Source: Limnanthes douglasii subsp. nivea
Lineage: Eukaryota; Streptophyta; Magnoliopsida; Brassicales; Limnanthaceae
Direction: 5' to 3'
Assembly: GCA_036936605.1 (NCBI GenBank)
Contig: JAUPFV010000002.1
Location: 321,982,893-322,046,892, forward strand
Length of the DNA: 64,000 bases
Shown: positions 10,400-21,989 of the stretch, piece by piece
Position numbering within the stretch: position 1 is the first letter of the stretch
How the letters are laid out: each line of letters opens with the position of its first letter
Position numbers and translations under genes: made by a program
Notes under the pieces: model-generated
Database searches by the model: none
What the model saw: only the letters and a program-made list of their open reading frames with translations
What the model was told of the DNA's origin: nothing

Positions 10400-11810
10400 G
10401 TGTCAAAAACTATTATATAGCTTTAAGATCTCAATATCGAGGGTTGAAAATGTTCGTTCCCTTTTTTCATCCAATATTCTGTAAGTTATGACTTCGACCG
10501 TTAAAGGACGCGCCCAATTTAGATAACAAATTGTCAAGCCAATTATATTTAGTGTGAAGGAAAATTCTCTCTAACACATCATTTCATGGTTCTGAACTTC
10601 TAAGTCGCAGTTTAAAATTATATCTATTCCTCATGAACGCATTGTAATATTCCAATCACATATACGCTTTGACTCTTAATTATTTAAATAATTCTACCTT
10701 AGAAGTTTGGGCTTGTCCATTGTTTGGTTCATTATACACTTTTTCCATGGTATATAAGATACCTATTTTACCTGGCACCATTGGTTCTCGATAAATATAC
10801 CCTTGTAAATTTTCATTTCTTTTATTATGGTTCTAAATGTGGTTTTGTATAACGGTAGGAATTCTTGAAGGAAATTAGACCAGGTTCTAGCTTCTCACTC
10901 CAAAATATATTTGAACCCTCTGTTGATGTCTAGTTGTTCATTTCAACTTGACCATTGGTTTGAGGTAGAAAGAGGAATAAATTTCTTGTTTTATTCGAGT
11001 TTTAGAACAAAACTTTGTGACTTTGTCGTTATGAAATTAAATTTCATTATCCGTAGTGATGACTTTGGTATTCCAAACCTGTAACATACATTTCTTTTTA
11101 ATAAAGTTATTACCTATTTTTTCATGATATTCATTATTGAACATTCTTCCCCCCACTTTGAGAATTAATCTACGGGAAACTAAAATTTCTTCCTCCTAAA
11201 GCTATTGGTACGTATCGCACAATATTTAAACCGCGTTTTTTTATGGGATTAATTATCTCAAGTAGTATTGATAGGACTTGTAAAGAGTTTGCGAATAGAT
11301 GGTATGTGTCAAAATGTTTACCTTTTTTATTGTTTCCGTCTATTATTATTGTTGGCTATAACAGCCACCAATTAGGATTTTTCTACTAGAGTGTCTTAAA
11401 TCCATAATAAACGCTTCATTCTCTATAATGTAGTTCTTAGACAGCAAAAGTTGCTTCATATATACCTAAGCATAAGAGTAATATCTTAGTTATCCCTCTT
11501 TAGTATAGTATGTCCAAAGTCCAAACGAATGTTGTTGAGTTCATATTTATCTTTCATGTTTCTCTTTTATCGTCAATGATTATTCCTTCTATCATGTACT
11601 TCTTGATTGGTGTTCTCCAATATTTTTCTTCTTCTTTCTCACCTTGTATTATTATTACTTTTGTGGACGTGAATGTCAAAATGAAATGGTTTGGTAATGT
11701 AATAGATGGATTTTCGTGAAGGATTATTTCTGCGGCCGTAGATGTCCATACAAAATATGTGAGTGTGTCAGTTAAATTTTCAACTTTTGGGACTTGTTTA
11801 AATTCCACTT
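10400..11810 (-). pseudogene. Integrase region of gypsy A-rev
   Basis: Read on the minus strand, 11,808-11,554 gives an 84-codon frame ending in WRTPIKKYMIEGIIIDDKRE. This is the conserved W.TPI..YL..G.LP.DK.EA block just before the zinc-binding HHCC region. At 11,200-11,100 the D-Y-F-S-K-W core is blurred. At about 10,680-10,430 comes the C-terminal tail (LNWARPLTVEVITYRILDEK), matching the usual W.GPY.V......Y.L...G. The catalytic core is broken by stops. Integrase would have joined the element's DNA to the chromosome. Confidence 0.75.
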
Positions 11811-11819
11811 GCTCTAACT

Positions 11820-12230
11820 TACTAATTAGAGATTGTAACTCTATAAAGTACTAAATAATGTTCTTGTATTCGACTATCTTGATGTTTGGTTGACATATAA
11901 TTAAGAATTAGTTAGTAGATCTACTCTCATAGCTCCATAGATATTTTTCCCCGGAGTCTTGCAATTGCAACTTCATACTCGAATTCATTATTAGATATTT
12001 GAAATTAAAACTTGATGGATTGATTTATGATATTCTTTGTTGGATATATGAGTTCCCAAAAGCCTTGATTATTATTTTATTCATCAATTTTAACTTTACA
12101 AGTATCTTTAGACTCTTCTTTTGGAAAACATTGTCTCTCCGACTCGAACTTCATAAACAAATTTGCCAGTGCTTGGGCTTTGATTTTCGTTATCAGTTCA
12201 ACAAAAAAATTATAATCCCCTCATTTTCCT
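11820..12230 (-). pseudogene. Second RNase H-like domain of gypsy A-rev
   Basis: The broken minus-strand frame carries IKF.FQISNNEFEYEVAIARL, fitting the F....NNEAEYEALI.GL block of the extra (archaeal-type) RNase H that Tat-lineage elements carry between the RT-linked RNase H and integrase. Plus-strand frames across this stretch (11,510-11,719 and 11,999-12,232) are shadows. Confidence 0.65.
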
Positions 12231-12239
12231 AACCATTTG

Positions 12240-13260
12240 GTCTATCTTCCTGATACAACAGGGTCTTGTATCATATTTTCCAGGGGGATAATACGTTATA
12301 ACTACTGTTATGTGTTCTTGGAAATATCGTATAATTTTCCTAACGGTAAATACTAGTGCTAAAATACGTTTACCCAATTGTAAATATCCAGTTTCTGTTG
12401 CTAATAAAAATTTACTTACATAGTATACTATACTACACCTTCTTTCCTTCTTCTCTTAGTAGCACTACACTGACCATATAATCTAATAGTGTGAGGTACA
12501 TACACAAGGTTTCGTATCACTAAGGCTTCTTTAGCACCTTTGAGGAAGATTAAAACAACTTTATGTTATTGAGTTCTTCATCAAATTATATGGTTCATTC
12601 ACACATTACTTATTCTCTCATGACTTGAAAGAAGGAATGACACTTATCTGAGGATCTTGACAAGAACCTATTAAGTGTTTCCCTTCCTATTAGGATTTAA
12701 ATTTTTTTATTCCTTGATGGCTTTATTGATACTCAATTTGCAGTTGGATTAGATTTTATTTAGTTCTTATTTTGCTCACCATGTAATCCAAGAATTTACC
12801 GAACCGTACGCCGAAGGTGAACTTTTCTGGATTCAATTTACGGTTCACTTGTTCAAGCCTTTGCACATCTCTCGGTTAAGTATGCTAATTGATCTTCTTT
12901 ATGAAGGATTTTTACCAACATATCATAAAAATATTTTATATGTTAAGGTCCAACTGAGTTCCGAAGATACCATTCACTAGCAATTGGGTAGGTGCTATGA
13001 TTTTTATTAATTGGATGGGCATTACTTTGTAGCAATGTAACCTTCTCTTGGTGATGAATGTTGTGTGTTCGTGGTCCTCATTCCACATATGCATTTATTG
13101 TACCTTGCACATACATCTATAAAGGATAAGATTTTGTTTTCATATTTTGCATCTATAAGTTGTTCAAACATTGGAAGTGTAAATGGATCATTTGGAAATG
13201 ATTTGTTGCGGTCTGTAAAGTCCATGCATATTCTTCACTTTTAATTCTTCTTCTTGACCC
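12240..13260 (-). pseudogene. Reverse transcriptase-RNase H of gypsy A-rev
   Basis: A 67-codon frame at 13,225-13,022 reads MDFTDRNKSFPNDPFTLPMF, EQLIDAKYENKILSFIDVCARYNKCICG. This is the palm-domain start of gypsy RT, with the LSF.D motif keeping its catalytic Asp (FID). It continues, shifted, through the MPF region and the thumb (about 12,800-12,600) into the RNase H block at about 12,560-12,300. Many stops are present. The cognate segments are 3,139-4,100 and 20,780-21,790. Confidence 0.8.
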
Positions 13261-13599
13261 AAACATGATTGGATATCGACACAGGTTAATAGGACTCTCA
13301 TATGTGTTTTAAAATAATAATTTTGTATATTTATTTAATAATTGACTATATTTTTTTATTGGGAGTAGAATCTCCTCTTTTGTACAATAAGCCAAAATAA
13401 TCTTTTGATACGTAATAGGTGGCTGATTACTTTTGTTCAGACTCTAGTCCCATCATGTGTACTCCATGTAAACATATTTAAGTAGTTTTTTTAAATGATA
13501 GTTTTTTACACGAGGTCAATTGCGATATCTCGGCTAATCTTATGGGAATTGTTTGCTCCCATCTCTTTATCTTCAGCATCTTCCCCTGCACCAATTGGG

Positions 13600-15180
13600 G
13601 GCCTTCTCTACGGTCATACATCCCTTCCAAGTTGACCAATTCTTCTTCTGTTTGCAATATTTTAAGTGAAATGATTCTACATAAATGATGATGTTTGTAC
13701 CACTATGAATAAGCATTGAACCTTCTTTTGGGACACCTTTACGAGAGCAACTTTCAAAGTTACCTCCCCTAATATAGTCTATTTCGGTGAAACCTTAAAG
13801 ATTTTATGAGCTGGGTTCAACATTGGTGCTCCTCTTAATTTCTACTCCAGCAAACTCTACTACTATTAATACCGCATCGATGTATAGAGATGTCTATTTC
13901 TTGAATGCTTGTATCTGATATAGACTTTGGTAAAAATGCGGGGACGTCTGCCCCAACATGTCGCATTTATCTCATTTACATAACTTTTTCTCAAAATTTT
14001 GAAAACTCTAGAGTATGGATCTTCTCTAGCAATCAAACCAATTGTCTTTATGTTTGGATCTAGATCCATGCATCATTCATTTCTTTTGATCACTATGATA
14101 ATATTTGAATCCAATTCTCTTTGTTCTTCGGCTTGGACCGAAGACTGTTTTTCATGTTCACAAGAATGTTTTCCCAGTTCCTCTATATTTTTCTTCTTAA
14201 CAAACTCACTGATTTTGCCTTCACCAACTAAGTATTTGACTTGATCATTCAAAGTACATAAATTTCTAAGAGAATTACCAATATCATCATGAAGATATTG
14301 ACTTTTGTTTGTATGCTCCATCACTACATACAACTTCCCTGGCGATTTTTACTTAACAATATCTTTTTTATTTTCATAGATTATCATTAAAGTTTTTGTC
14401 GGCTCCGTAGATTTTCCTCTTGGAGGCTAATGAGTCATCTTGTTACGTGCCTTAACCACTATTGAATTTCCCTTTATAACTATAAGTCTGACTATGTTAT
14501 GGCGTTGTCAAAGTTGACGAACCAATTTTCCTTGGTGTATCATTATTTGTATTAATCTGAGCGAGTGTCTCGGTCTTATTGGTTTTAAGGCATCTCGATG
14601 GAGTTTCTATATTCCCTATTTTTTTGCCTCTGGAAAATTCATTTACTTTAATATACCGCTCTACCTAAGCTATTAGATCTTCGAATTTCAAATATTTTTT
14701 CTTCATTATTATATTTGATATAACACATTCTCTAACTCCCTACTTGAATTCAGCTACGACCATTAGATCGTGATAGTATTTTAATTAATATTTTCATTTC
14801 TACAGAGAAGTGGATACTATCTAAGAGTTTTATTAGATATCTTCTTGTAAATGATTATGTATTCTATGCACCCCTAATAACCTTTAAACCCATAAGATGG
14901 TTCCTGGATGATCTGAAGCATCTTATAGCATTTGATGCATCTGTTTGGGAAATGTTTGAACCATGGACGATACTTCATCGACATGTTAGAGAAAATATTG
15001 AAATACGTGGGCATATACTTCCTCGAAATGTTATCATCAGCTCTATATGTAGTATTACACTGTTGAACTGCTAAATTTGATGCTTTAGTTCTCTTTTGTC
15101 GTAATACTTATCCGTTTTGTGGTTTTAAACGAGTAATGATATAATGATATATAAAATATATGGGTCTAGTGAGGATTCTT
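13600..15180 (-). pseudogene. Gag and protease region of gypsy A-rev
   Basis: This is the reverse complement of 1,247-2,800 and 18,945-20,480. Frames of 60-90 codons are left (14,333-14,073 and 14,069-13,866, minus strand). The 14,069 frame, MDLDPNIKTIGLIAREDPYS, parallels the broken frame at 2,290-2,400 and 19,970-20,090. No zinc knuckle or D-S-G triad can be read. The plus-strand frame at 13,999-14,244 is a shadow. Confidence 0.6.
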
Positions 15181-16130
15181 CATCATACTCATATTCCTCA
15201 TCCACATAGAAGATATTCATGAAGTGATATACGTTCTAGAACCCATGTCTTTGGAAATTTTCGCCCGACGGATGAGCATTTTATTTCGACATGTCTCATT
15301 GTTATCCTTGAAAATGCTCGTTTTGTTGCGCCCGCTTCTACCATTATCATTTTGGTTGGTTATATCCTATTAAACTTAGCAGTCAAAGGAGAATTTCTCT
15401 AATAGACTCCTTGCACATATCAGTCATCTCTTCTGGTTCCCAAAACAACATAAATTTTTTGATTTGCTACACTTGCGGACTGAGTGGATGTGCTTCCTTC
15501 ATACCATACAGGATCCCTTATATTACAATGTTACTATTGCTCTTTGATTCATATTAATTGTGTGATTTTCGATGCCGAATTCTTTCTCCTTTCAAAGATC
15601 CCTTGTAGTTCTTCTACTTAAACAATCCATCCTCAAATTATGAGCTATCATACTCATGACTAGATGTGATGTATCTATGTTTATATTTCTTTTCTTTTCA
15701 TCAAGTTTCATATTCTTTATCAGACTTAAAGTGCACTTTCTTTCGATCACTTCAAGAAATGATGAGTTGTATACGATTGATAAGATTTATTTTCCATTTT
15801 ATTGTTCTCCTCAACCTGTCGTACCTCAGATTTTAGCCTATTTGACTGAATCCATTGTAATATTTGAACATATTTATCATTTAACGTAGTTATTTTGTCC
15901 AAGAATTGAATTTCTGATCTTCAATGTCAGAATGACCTTGTTGTACTATAATTTGATCATCTTCTTTACTTTCGTCCCAATGTAAATCAAATCTAAAAGT
16001 TTCAATACCTTTGTGAACTTTTGGATCAGCTTCATTCCTTGGTTCCATATCGATAAAAAAAAATATTACTGACTAAAAAGTCAATAATTTTTGGTTTTTG
16101 ACGTTAAATCAAGGTACCAATCGACAATCT

Positions 16131-16148
16131 CTCCCTCTGTGGTCGCCA
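16131..16148 (-). other. Primer-binding site of gypsy C1
   Basis: Minus-strand TGGCGACCACAGAGGGAG, four bases inside the LTR end. The TGGCGACCAC start is the kind of tRNA-complementary site reported for Tat/Ogre-group elements (tRNA-Arg type). The exact tRNA was not checked. Confidence 0.7.
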
Positions 16149-16151
16149 AAT

Positions 16152-16432
16152 TGTTAGGTATGAATCTTAGTTTTAGAAAGAGAAAGTAAAAGATGGAATG
16201 AAATTGTAAAGAGTCCTCATTTATTCATCACCTCACTTCCTATTTATAGGTATGTCAGACTTCTATCATTGAATCAATTATATACATGAGATAATTGCAT
16301 TGTTACCCCTTATGTTGACAAATAGTTCAAATATCCTCTTACAACTATATAAGTTATCATAAATAACCTTAACATTATTATATTAAGTCCCCAATATTTC
16401 ATATCCTTATCAGATATGCTAAAGATTCAACA
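16152..16432 (-). repeat. LTR of gypsy C1
   Basis: 281 bp, minus-strand TGTTGAATCTTTAGC... to ...ATTCATACCTAACA, so TG...CA ends. It contains a TATA box (CCTATAAATAGG, about 16,240-16,251), fitting a promoter in U3. A second copy lies at 53,451-53,730. The outer flank starting AGTTGTTATAAAG is identical at both places, so they descend from one insertion. Confidence 0.85.
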
Positions 16433-17274
16433 AGTTGTTATAAAGTTATTTTTCTTATGAAGTATCGATTTGGATGCAATGTTAAACTTTTGGTAATGGT
16501 TTAATCACTAACTATTAATTCATAGTAGATATAGCTATCAGGCATTCGATAAACAATAAGACACCTAAATATGCCTATAAACTTATTCAAGTCATGAAAA
16601 AAAAAAATTAGTTATTAATCGTGGAACCAAAAACAAAACAAAGAAAAGAAAAGAAAGTTGGAGAGATGCACCGGATTAATTCATTAAGAATACTGAAAGG
16701 TGGCCTTAGAAATCCAAGGTTTATCCCATAAAATTTTGTTATTGTACTCAAATTTATAGTACATCAATCCAATATCTTGAAGTTCAAGTTGACTACAGCT
16801 ATAATATGTTGCTCCAGATATTTCACTACGTTTTTCTTAATGAATTTAAAAAACTTCATCGACCATGGAAATCATATCACTTTTACAACTATTATCGAAC
16901 AAAAAAAATTCAAATGATAAGAATGGTGAAGATAATTTTGAAGATGGAGAAAATATAAATATCATAATACCTAACTCCGACTAAGCTATTAAATAGTGAT
17001 TTTAGAACAGAAATAGAACTGATTTTTTAATTATTTTTCCCTTCGACCATCCACTTATTAAGAAGTTATTTAGATTAAAATAGATTGAACAAATAAAATG
17101 ACGAGAACAAGTAAAGTTGTTTCCTCGAGAATAGCAATAATTTTCAAAAAAATATTCATGATTATTTTAAAAATAATTATCAATTGTTTTGACAAGATAA
17201 TTAAATTTGGTTGAGCGTTTTAATTTAAATTATGTGATGATTTAGAGACGATTGAATCAATATTATGTAATTTT

Positions 17275-17474
17275 TAATCTTTTTATTATTTTATTCAAAA
17301 AGAAAAATCGAGGAGTAATACTAATCGAGGTAAAATTGTACACACTTGGGACAATTTTTTTAAAAGAATTACTTTAATCTTTTTATTATTTTATTCAAAA
17401 AGAAAAATCGAGGAGTAATACTAATCGAGGTAAAATTGTACACACTTGGGACAATTTTTTTAAAAGAATTACTT
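17275..17474. repeat. Perfect 100-bp tandem duplication
   Basis: 17,275-17,374 and 17,375-17,474 are identical as far as I can read (unit starts TAATCTTTTTATTATTTTAT and ends AAAAGAATTACTT). The two copies have no differences while the surrounding repeats differ at many positions, so the event is recent. It contains GAGGAGTAATACTAATCGAG. Confidence 0.95.
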
Positions 17475-17630
17475 TTCATTCTATTTATTATGGTGAACTT
17501 TTTTATTTCAGTTCGTATATATAAGGGTGGAGGTAACATAATTGTAGTTTAATTAACATTGTAACGATTTTATAATTTCGAATATTGTAAAACTATAGTA
17601 ATATAAGCTTAGAAATCTAACGTAGTTCTG

Positions 17631-17686
17631 GTGACTTCTTAGTAAGTTAGAAAACTGAGTGGCTTCTTAGTAAGTTAGAAAACTGA
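17631..17686. repeat. 28-bp tandem duplication
   Basis: GTGACTTCTTAGTAAGTTAG followed by AAAACTGA, then the same with one change (GTGGCTTC). It is absent from the homologous stretches near 41,615 and 43,060. Confidence 0.9.
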
Positions 17687-19019
17687 GAATTGTATTTTTT
17701 ATATTTTTATTTGATCATATCGTAATCATATTATTATTATTATTTTAAGATTAAAAATATGAAAAACAAAGTTTAGATACAATTATGTTGTGAATATAAT
17801 CTTTTACATTAAAATTAAAACCTCAAAAGAATAGAATCTATCTTATATAGTAGTTATCGTATAAAAAGAAAATATGAATTTTTCTTATAATGCTTTATTG
17901 AGAATAACAAGGTCTCGTGTCTAATCAAAATATAAATTTATATGAAAATGTAATAAACCTATATGTTGTTTAGACTTTTAGTTTGACTAAATTCAATTAT
18001 TGGAGGTTTCAATATATTTTAACACATAATGCTTTTAATCTATTATAATGAAAGATATTGATCGAACGTTTTATGTATTAGTTAAAAAAATTAAAAAATA
18101 AAACTAAATATTGCATAAGTTATAAGAATTTATTTCAAAAACTAATGTGTTTATTCTGAGTTTATATATCATTTGGGATACTTCATCACCTAACATTCTG
18201 AACGAAGTGGTTGGAGAATAATTGATTGTCACATGGATACATAACAGTGATGGAACAAAAATTAGATTACTTCGACATTGAAGAAAATGTTTAAAAATAT
18301 GCTAATTCAATAAAAAGCTAACAGTTTATATTAATAGATGAACAATTAGTCTTACATTATCTCATAGTCAAATCTATTGTAGAGTGTGTGGATAAAGAGA
18401 AAGGAGAGCCCTGGAATATTGAAAGACCGTTTCTTGAAACAGAATCAGAGGAGGAAATATCCTTTCAATATGTCTCACAAATAGGGTAGAGAATACTCAG
18501 AACAAGGGTTATTAAACCAGAAAAAAATATGATGAGGTACTAGTATTTCTCTTGGCATTCGTCGAGATGGTAGTAGGCCCAAGCAGCCCAGCCGAGAATT
18601 TCCCTTAATCAACAACAAGGTTGATCCTCTTATTCGTGGATGACCCAAAATAACAATGAAGGACAAATAGGTTTATCCTTGAATGGTGTACCCCCATCCA
18701 AAATCAGTAGTAATATTATCTACAAGTGTTAACGAGATACAACCAACCAAATTTATAAGGTCACGAGCGGGCGCAACAGAACCATCATTTCCTAGGATAC
18801 CAATGAGACATGCTGAAATAAAATGCTCATCCTTCTGTGAAACATTCATGGAACCTAGGTTCTAGAACGTAAATCATTTCATGTATATCTTTAATGTGGA
18901 TGAAGATTATTTGCATGATAAAGATTATTGGGATGATGAAAAGTCACCAGTAGACCCGTATATTTTGTATAACATTATACCATTACTCTTTTAAAACCAG
19001 AAATTAGATAAGTAGTACG

Positions 19020-20480
19020 GGAAAAGAGAACTATAGCGTCAAATTCAAAAGTTCAACAATTTGTATACTACATTATAGAGTTGATGATAACATTTCAAGG
19101 AAGTATATGGCAAACTATTTTAATGTTTTCTCTAACCTTTCGAGGAAGTATCGTCCATGGTTCAAAAACTTCCCAAAAAGATGCATCAAAAGCTATAAGA
19201 TGCTTCAGACCATCCAGAAACCATATTGTTAGTTTAAATGTTATCAAGGGATCATATACTATATAATCATTTGCAAGAGGATTTCTAATGAAACTCTTAA
19301 AGAGTATCCACTTCTTCGTAGAAAAAAAAATACTAATTATAATACAGTAACGAACATCTACTAGCTGAGGTAGAGCGATATATTAAAGTAAATTAATTTT
19401 CCAGATAAAAGAAAACAGGGAATACAGAAACCCCAACGAGATGCCTTAAAGCCAATAAGAACGACACACTTGCTCAGATCAATAGAAAGAATGATACACC
19501 AAGGAACAATGGTTCTTCAAATTTAACAAAACCATAAAATAGTTATACTCAAGATTATAAAGGGAAATTCAAAAGTGGTTACAACACCATCAGTAAGAAG
19601 AGGACTCAGTAGCGTCTAAGAGGAAAATCTACGGAGCTGACCTAAACTTTGAAAATAATCTATATAATTAAAAACGATAGTGGTAAGTAAAATTGGCAAG
19701 GGAAGTTGTATATGGTGATAGAGCATACAAACATAAGTAAATATCGTAAGTTTCATGCTGATATTGGTAATTCTCTTATAAATTAATGTACTTTAAATTA
19801 TCAAGTCCAATACTTAGTTGATTAAGGAAAACTAAGTGAGTTTGTTAAGAGGAAATAAATAAAGGAACTGGGAAAACGTTCCCGTGAACATTAAAAATAG
19901 GCTTCCGCCTGAGCCAAAGAACAAAGAATATTGGATACAAATACTATCGTAGTGATCAAAAGAGAGGAATGATACATGGATCAATATCCAAACAGAGAGA
20001 GAGTTGGTGTGATTCCTAGAGGAGATCCATAGTTGAAATTTTTCAAAAATCTGAGAAAAAGGTATGTAAATGAGATAAATGTGACACTTTGAGGGTAGAC
20101 GTCTCCACATTTTTACCAAAATCCATATCGGATACTAACATTATCGAAATAGACATCTCCATACATAAATACAGCTTTACTAACAATAGAGTTCCCGAGA
20201 GTAAAAATCAAGAGGAGCAACAATGTTGAACCAAGCTCAGAAAATATTTTAGGTTTCACCGAAGCAAATATGACTGTATTAGGGTAGGTAACTCTGAATG
20301 TTGCTCTCATAAATGAGTACCAAAACAGGGTGCAATGCTTATTCATAGTGTTATAGGAATCATCATTTATGTATAAATATTGCACTTAAAGTATTACAAA
20401 GAAAATAATAATTGGTCAACTGGGAAGGGATATAACCCCAAAGAAGGCCCCCAATTGGTCCAAAGAAAGATGTTGAAGAT
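19020..20480 (+). pseudogene. Gag and protease region of gypsy A2
   Basis: This is collinear with 1,300-2,800. Shared short peptides (SNETLKEYPL at about 19,285) and the LGEVTLNVALI-like segment near 20,285 show the order gag then protease. Stops occur in every frame. Minus-strand frames at 19,832-20,119 and 20,113-20,385 are shadows. Confidence 0.55.
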
Positions 20481-20779
20481 AGAGAGATGGAAGCAAACAA
20501 TACCCTAAAGATTACCCAAGATATTACAACTCACAAAAACTACTTAAATATGTTTGAATGGATTACGCATGATGGGACCAGAGTCCGAGACCAGTTACGT
20601 ATCAAAAAATATCTTAACTTATTGTAAAAAAGAGGAGATTCTACTCCAAATAAAAAAATATAGTTAATTATTAAATAAATATGTAAAATCAATGTTGTAA
20701 AACACATATGAGAGTCTTATTAACCTATATAGATATATAATCCTGTTCGAGTAAAAAATAAGAATTGAAACTGGAAAAT

Positions 20780-21800
20780 ATGCATAGACTTTACAGACCA
20801 GAACAAATCATTTCCAAAGGATCCATATACACTTCCAAGGTTTGAACAACTTATAGATGCAAAATCTAGAAACAAAATGTTATCTTTTATAGAGGTATTT
20901 GCAAGATATAATCAAATACATATGTGTAGTGAAGACCATGAACACACAAGAATCATCACCAAAAGAAGGCTACATTGCTACAAAGTAATGCCCATCCGAT
21001 TAAAAACATTCAAAGCACCTACCAAATGCTAGTGAATAAGATCTTTGCAAATTAGTCGGGGCTTAACATATAAGCCTACATTGATGATATGTTGGTAACA
21101 ATCCTTTATAAAGAAGATCACTTAGCATACTGAACCGAGACACGTGTAAAGCTTGAACGAATGAACCGTAAATTGAATACTAAAAATTTCACCTCCGATG
21201 TACGGTTCGATAAACTCTTGGATTACATGGTGAGCGAAATAAGAACTAAAGAAAATCTAATCCAACTTGAAAATTTAGTAGCAATGAAGCCATCAAGGAA
21301 TGATAAAAAAGTTTAAATCCTAACATGAAGAGAAGCACTTAATAGGTTCTTGTCAAAATCCTCAGATAAGTGTCATTCCTTCTTTCAAATCATGAGAAAA
21401 TAAGAAATGTTTGAATGAACCATATATTTTGATGAAGAACTCAATAACATAAGATATTTTAATTTTCCTCAAATGTGTTAAAGAATCCTTAGCGATACGA
21501 AAACTTGTATATGTACCTCGCACTGTCAGATTATATGATCAATGTAGTGCTACTCAGAGAAGAATGAAGGAATTGTAATATAGTATATCATGTAAGTAAA
21601 TCTTTGTTACCAACTAAAACTAGACATTTACAAATGGATAAACTTATTTTAGCACTAGTACTTGCAGTTAGGAAAATGATACCATATTTCCAAGAACACA
21701 TAATAGTAGTTAAAACTTATTTTCCATTTGGAAATATGATACAAAACCATCATGTATCAGGAAGATAGACCAAAAGGCCAGCAAAACTAAGGGATTATAA
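20780..21800 (+). pseudogene. Reverse transcriptase-RNase H of gypsy A2
   Basis: This contains the same RT blocks as copy A1 (the FT.QN/DHNKSFPKDP, EQLIDAK and LSFIEVF region at 20,790-20,920). The catalytic box is readable as AYIDDMLVTI at about 21,080-21,112, so the two polymerase Asp residues are preserved here, unlike in A1. RNase H follows at 21,510-21,790, with the LEK...ALV.AVRKMIPYFQ block degraded. Frameshifts separate the blocks. The copy is not expressed as one protein. Confidence 0.8.
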
Positions 21801-21989
21801 TTTCTATGTTGAATTGATAACGAAAATCAAAGCCAAGCACTAGAAAATTTGTTTATGAAGTTCGAGTCTGAGAGACTTCAATGCTACGAGAGTATATCTC
21901 TTAACTAATTCTTAATTAGTTGTCAACCAGGCATCAAGATAGTTGAAGCCAAATATGATAACATTATTTAGTACTTGATAGAGTTACAA

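Larger units (their letters stand above)
6560..15370 (-). mobile_element. Ty3/gypsy A, long degraded copy (A-rev)
   Basis: This is the reverse complement of the copy at 18,365-27,000, with the same order read right to left: 5' gag-proximal region (15,370-15,160), gag and protease (15,180-13,600), RT-RNase H (13,260-12,230), second RNase H (12,230-11,820), integrase (11,810-10,400), then a region with an opposite-strand frame (9,842-7,107) and 3' non-coding DNA. The 3' LTR is missing. The copy breaks off near 6,560 beside a LINE relic. At the 5' side it abuts a different gypsy family at 15,370. All frames are broken. Confidence 0.85.
15370..16432 (-). mobile_element. Ty3/gypsy C, 5' LTR and start of the internal region (copy C1)
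   Basis: Reading leftward: an LTR (16,432-16,152), a primer-binding site, a leader and a decayed gag region up to 15,370, where it meets gypsy A-rev. The first 300 bp of the interior match 53,223-53,450 of the second gypsy C copy, sharing CTTTCGTCCCAATGTAAATC and TCAATACCTTTG (plus-strand sense). The rest (15,400-15,930) has no partner in the window. Its frames are broken, so gag is inferred from position. Confidence 0.75.
16433..18345 (+). repeat. Unit U, copy 2
   Basis: This is collinear with 40,390-41,670 and then with 43,090-44,000, skipping the insertions found there, so it is the least rearranged copy. The first 700 bp also match 53,731-54,437 and 4,550-5,110. Landmarks of the distal part are AACGAGGCCTCGTGTCTAAT-like and TTTATAT(A/C)CATTTGGG blocks. 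No frame is conserved and no gene is seen. Confidence 0.7.
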
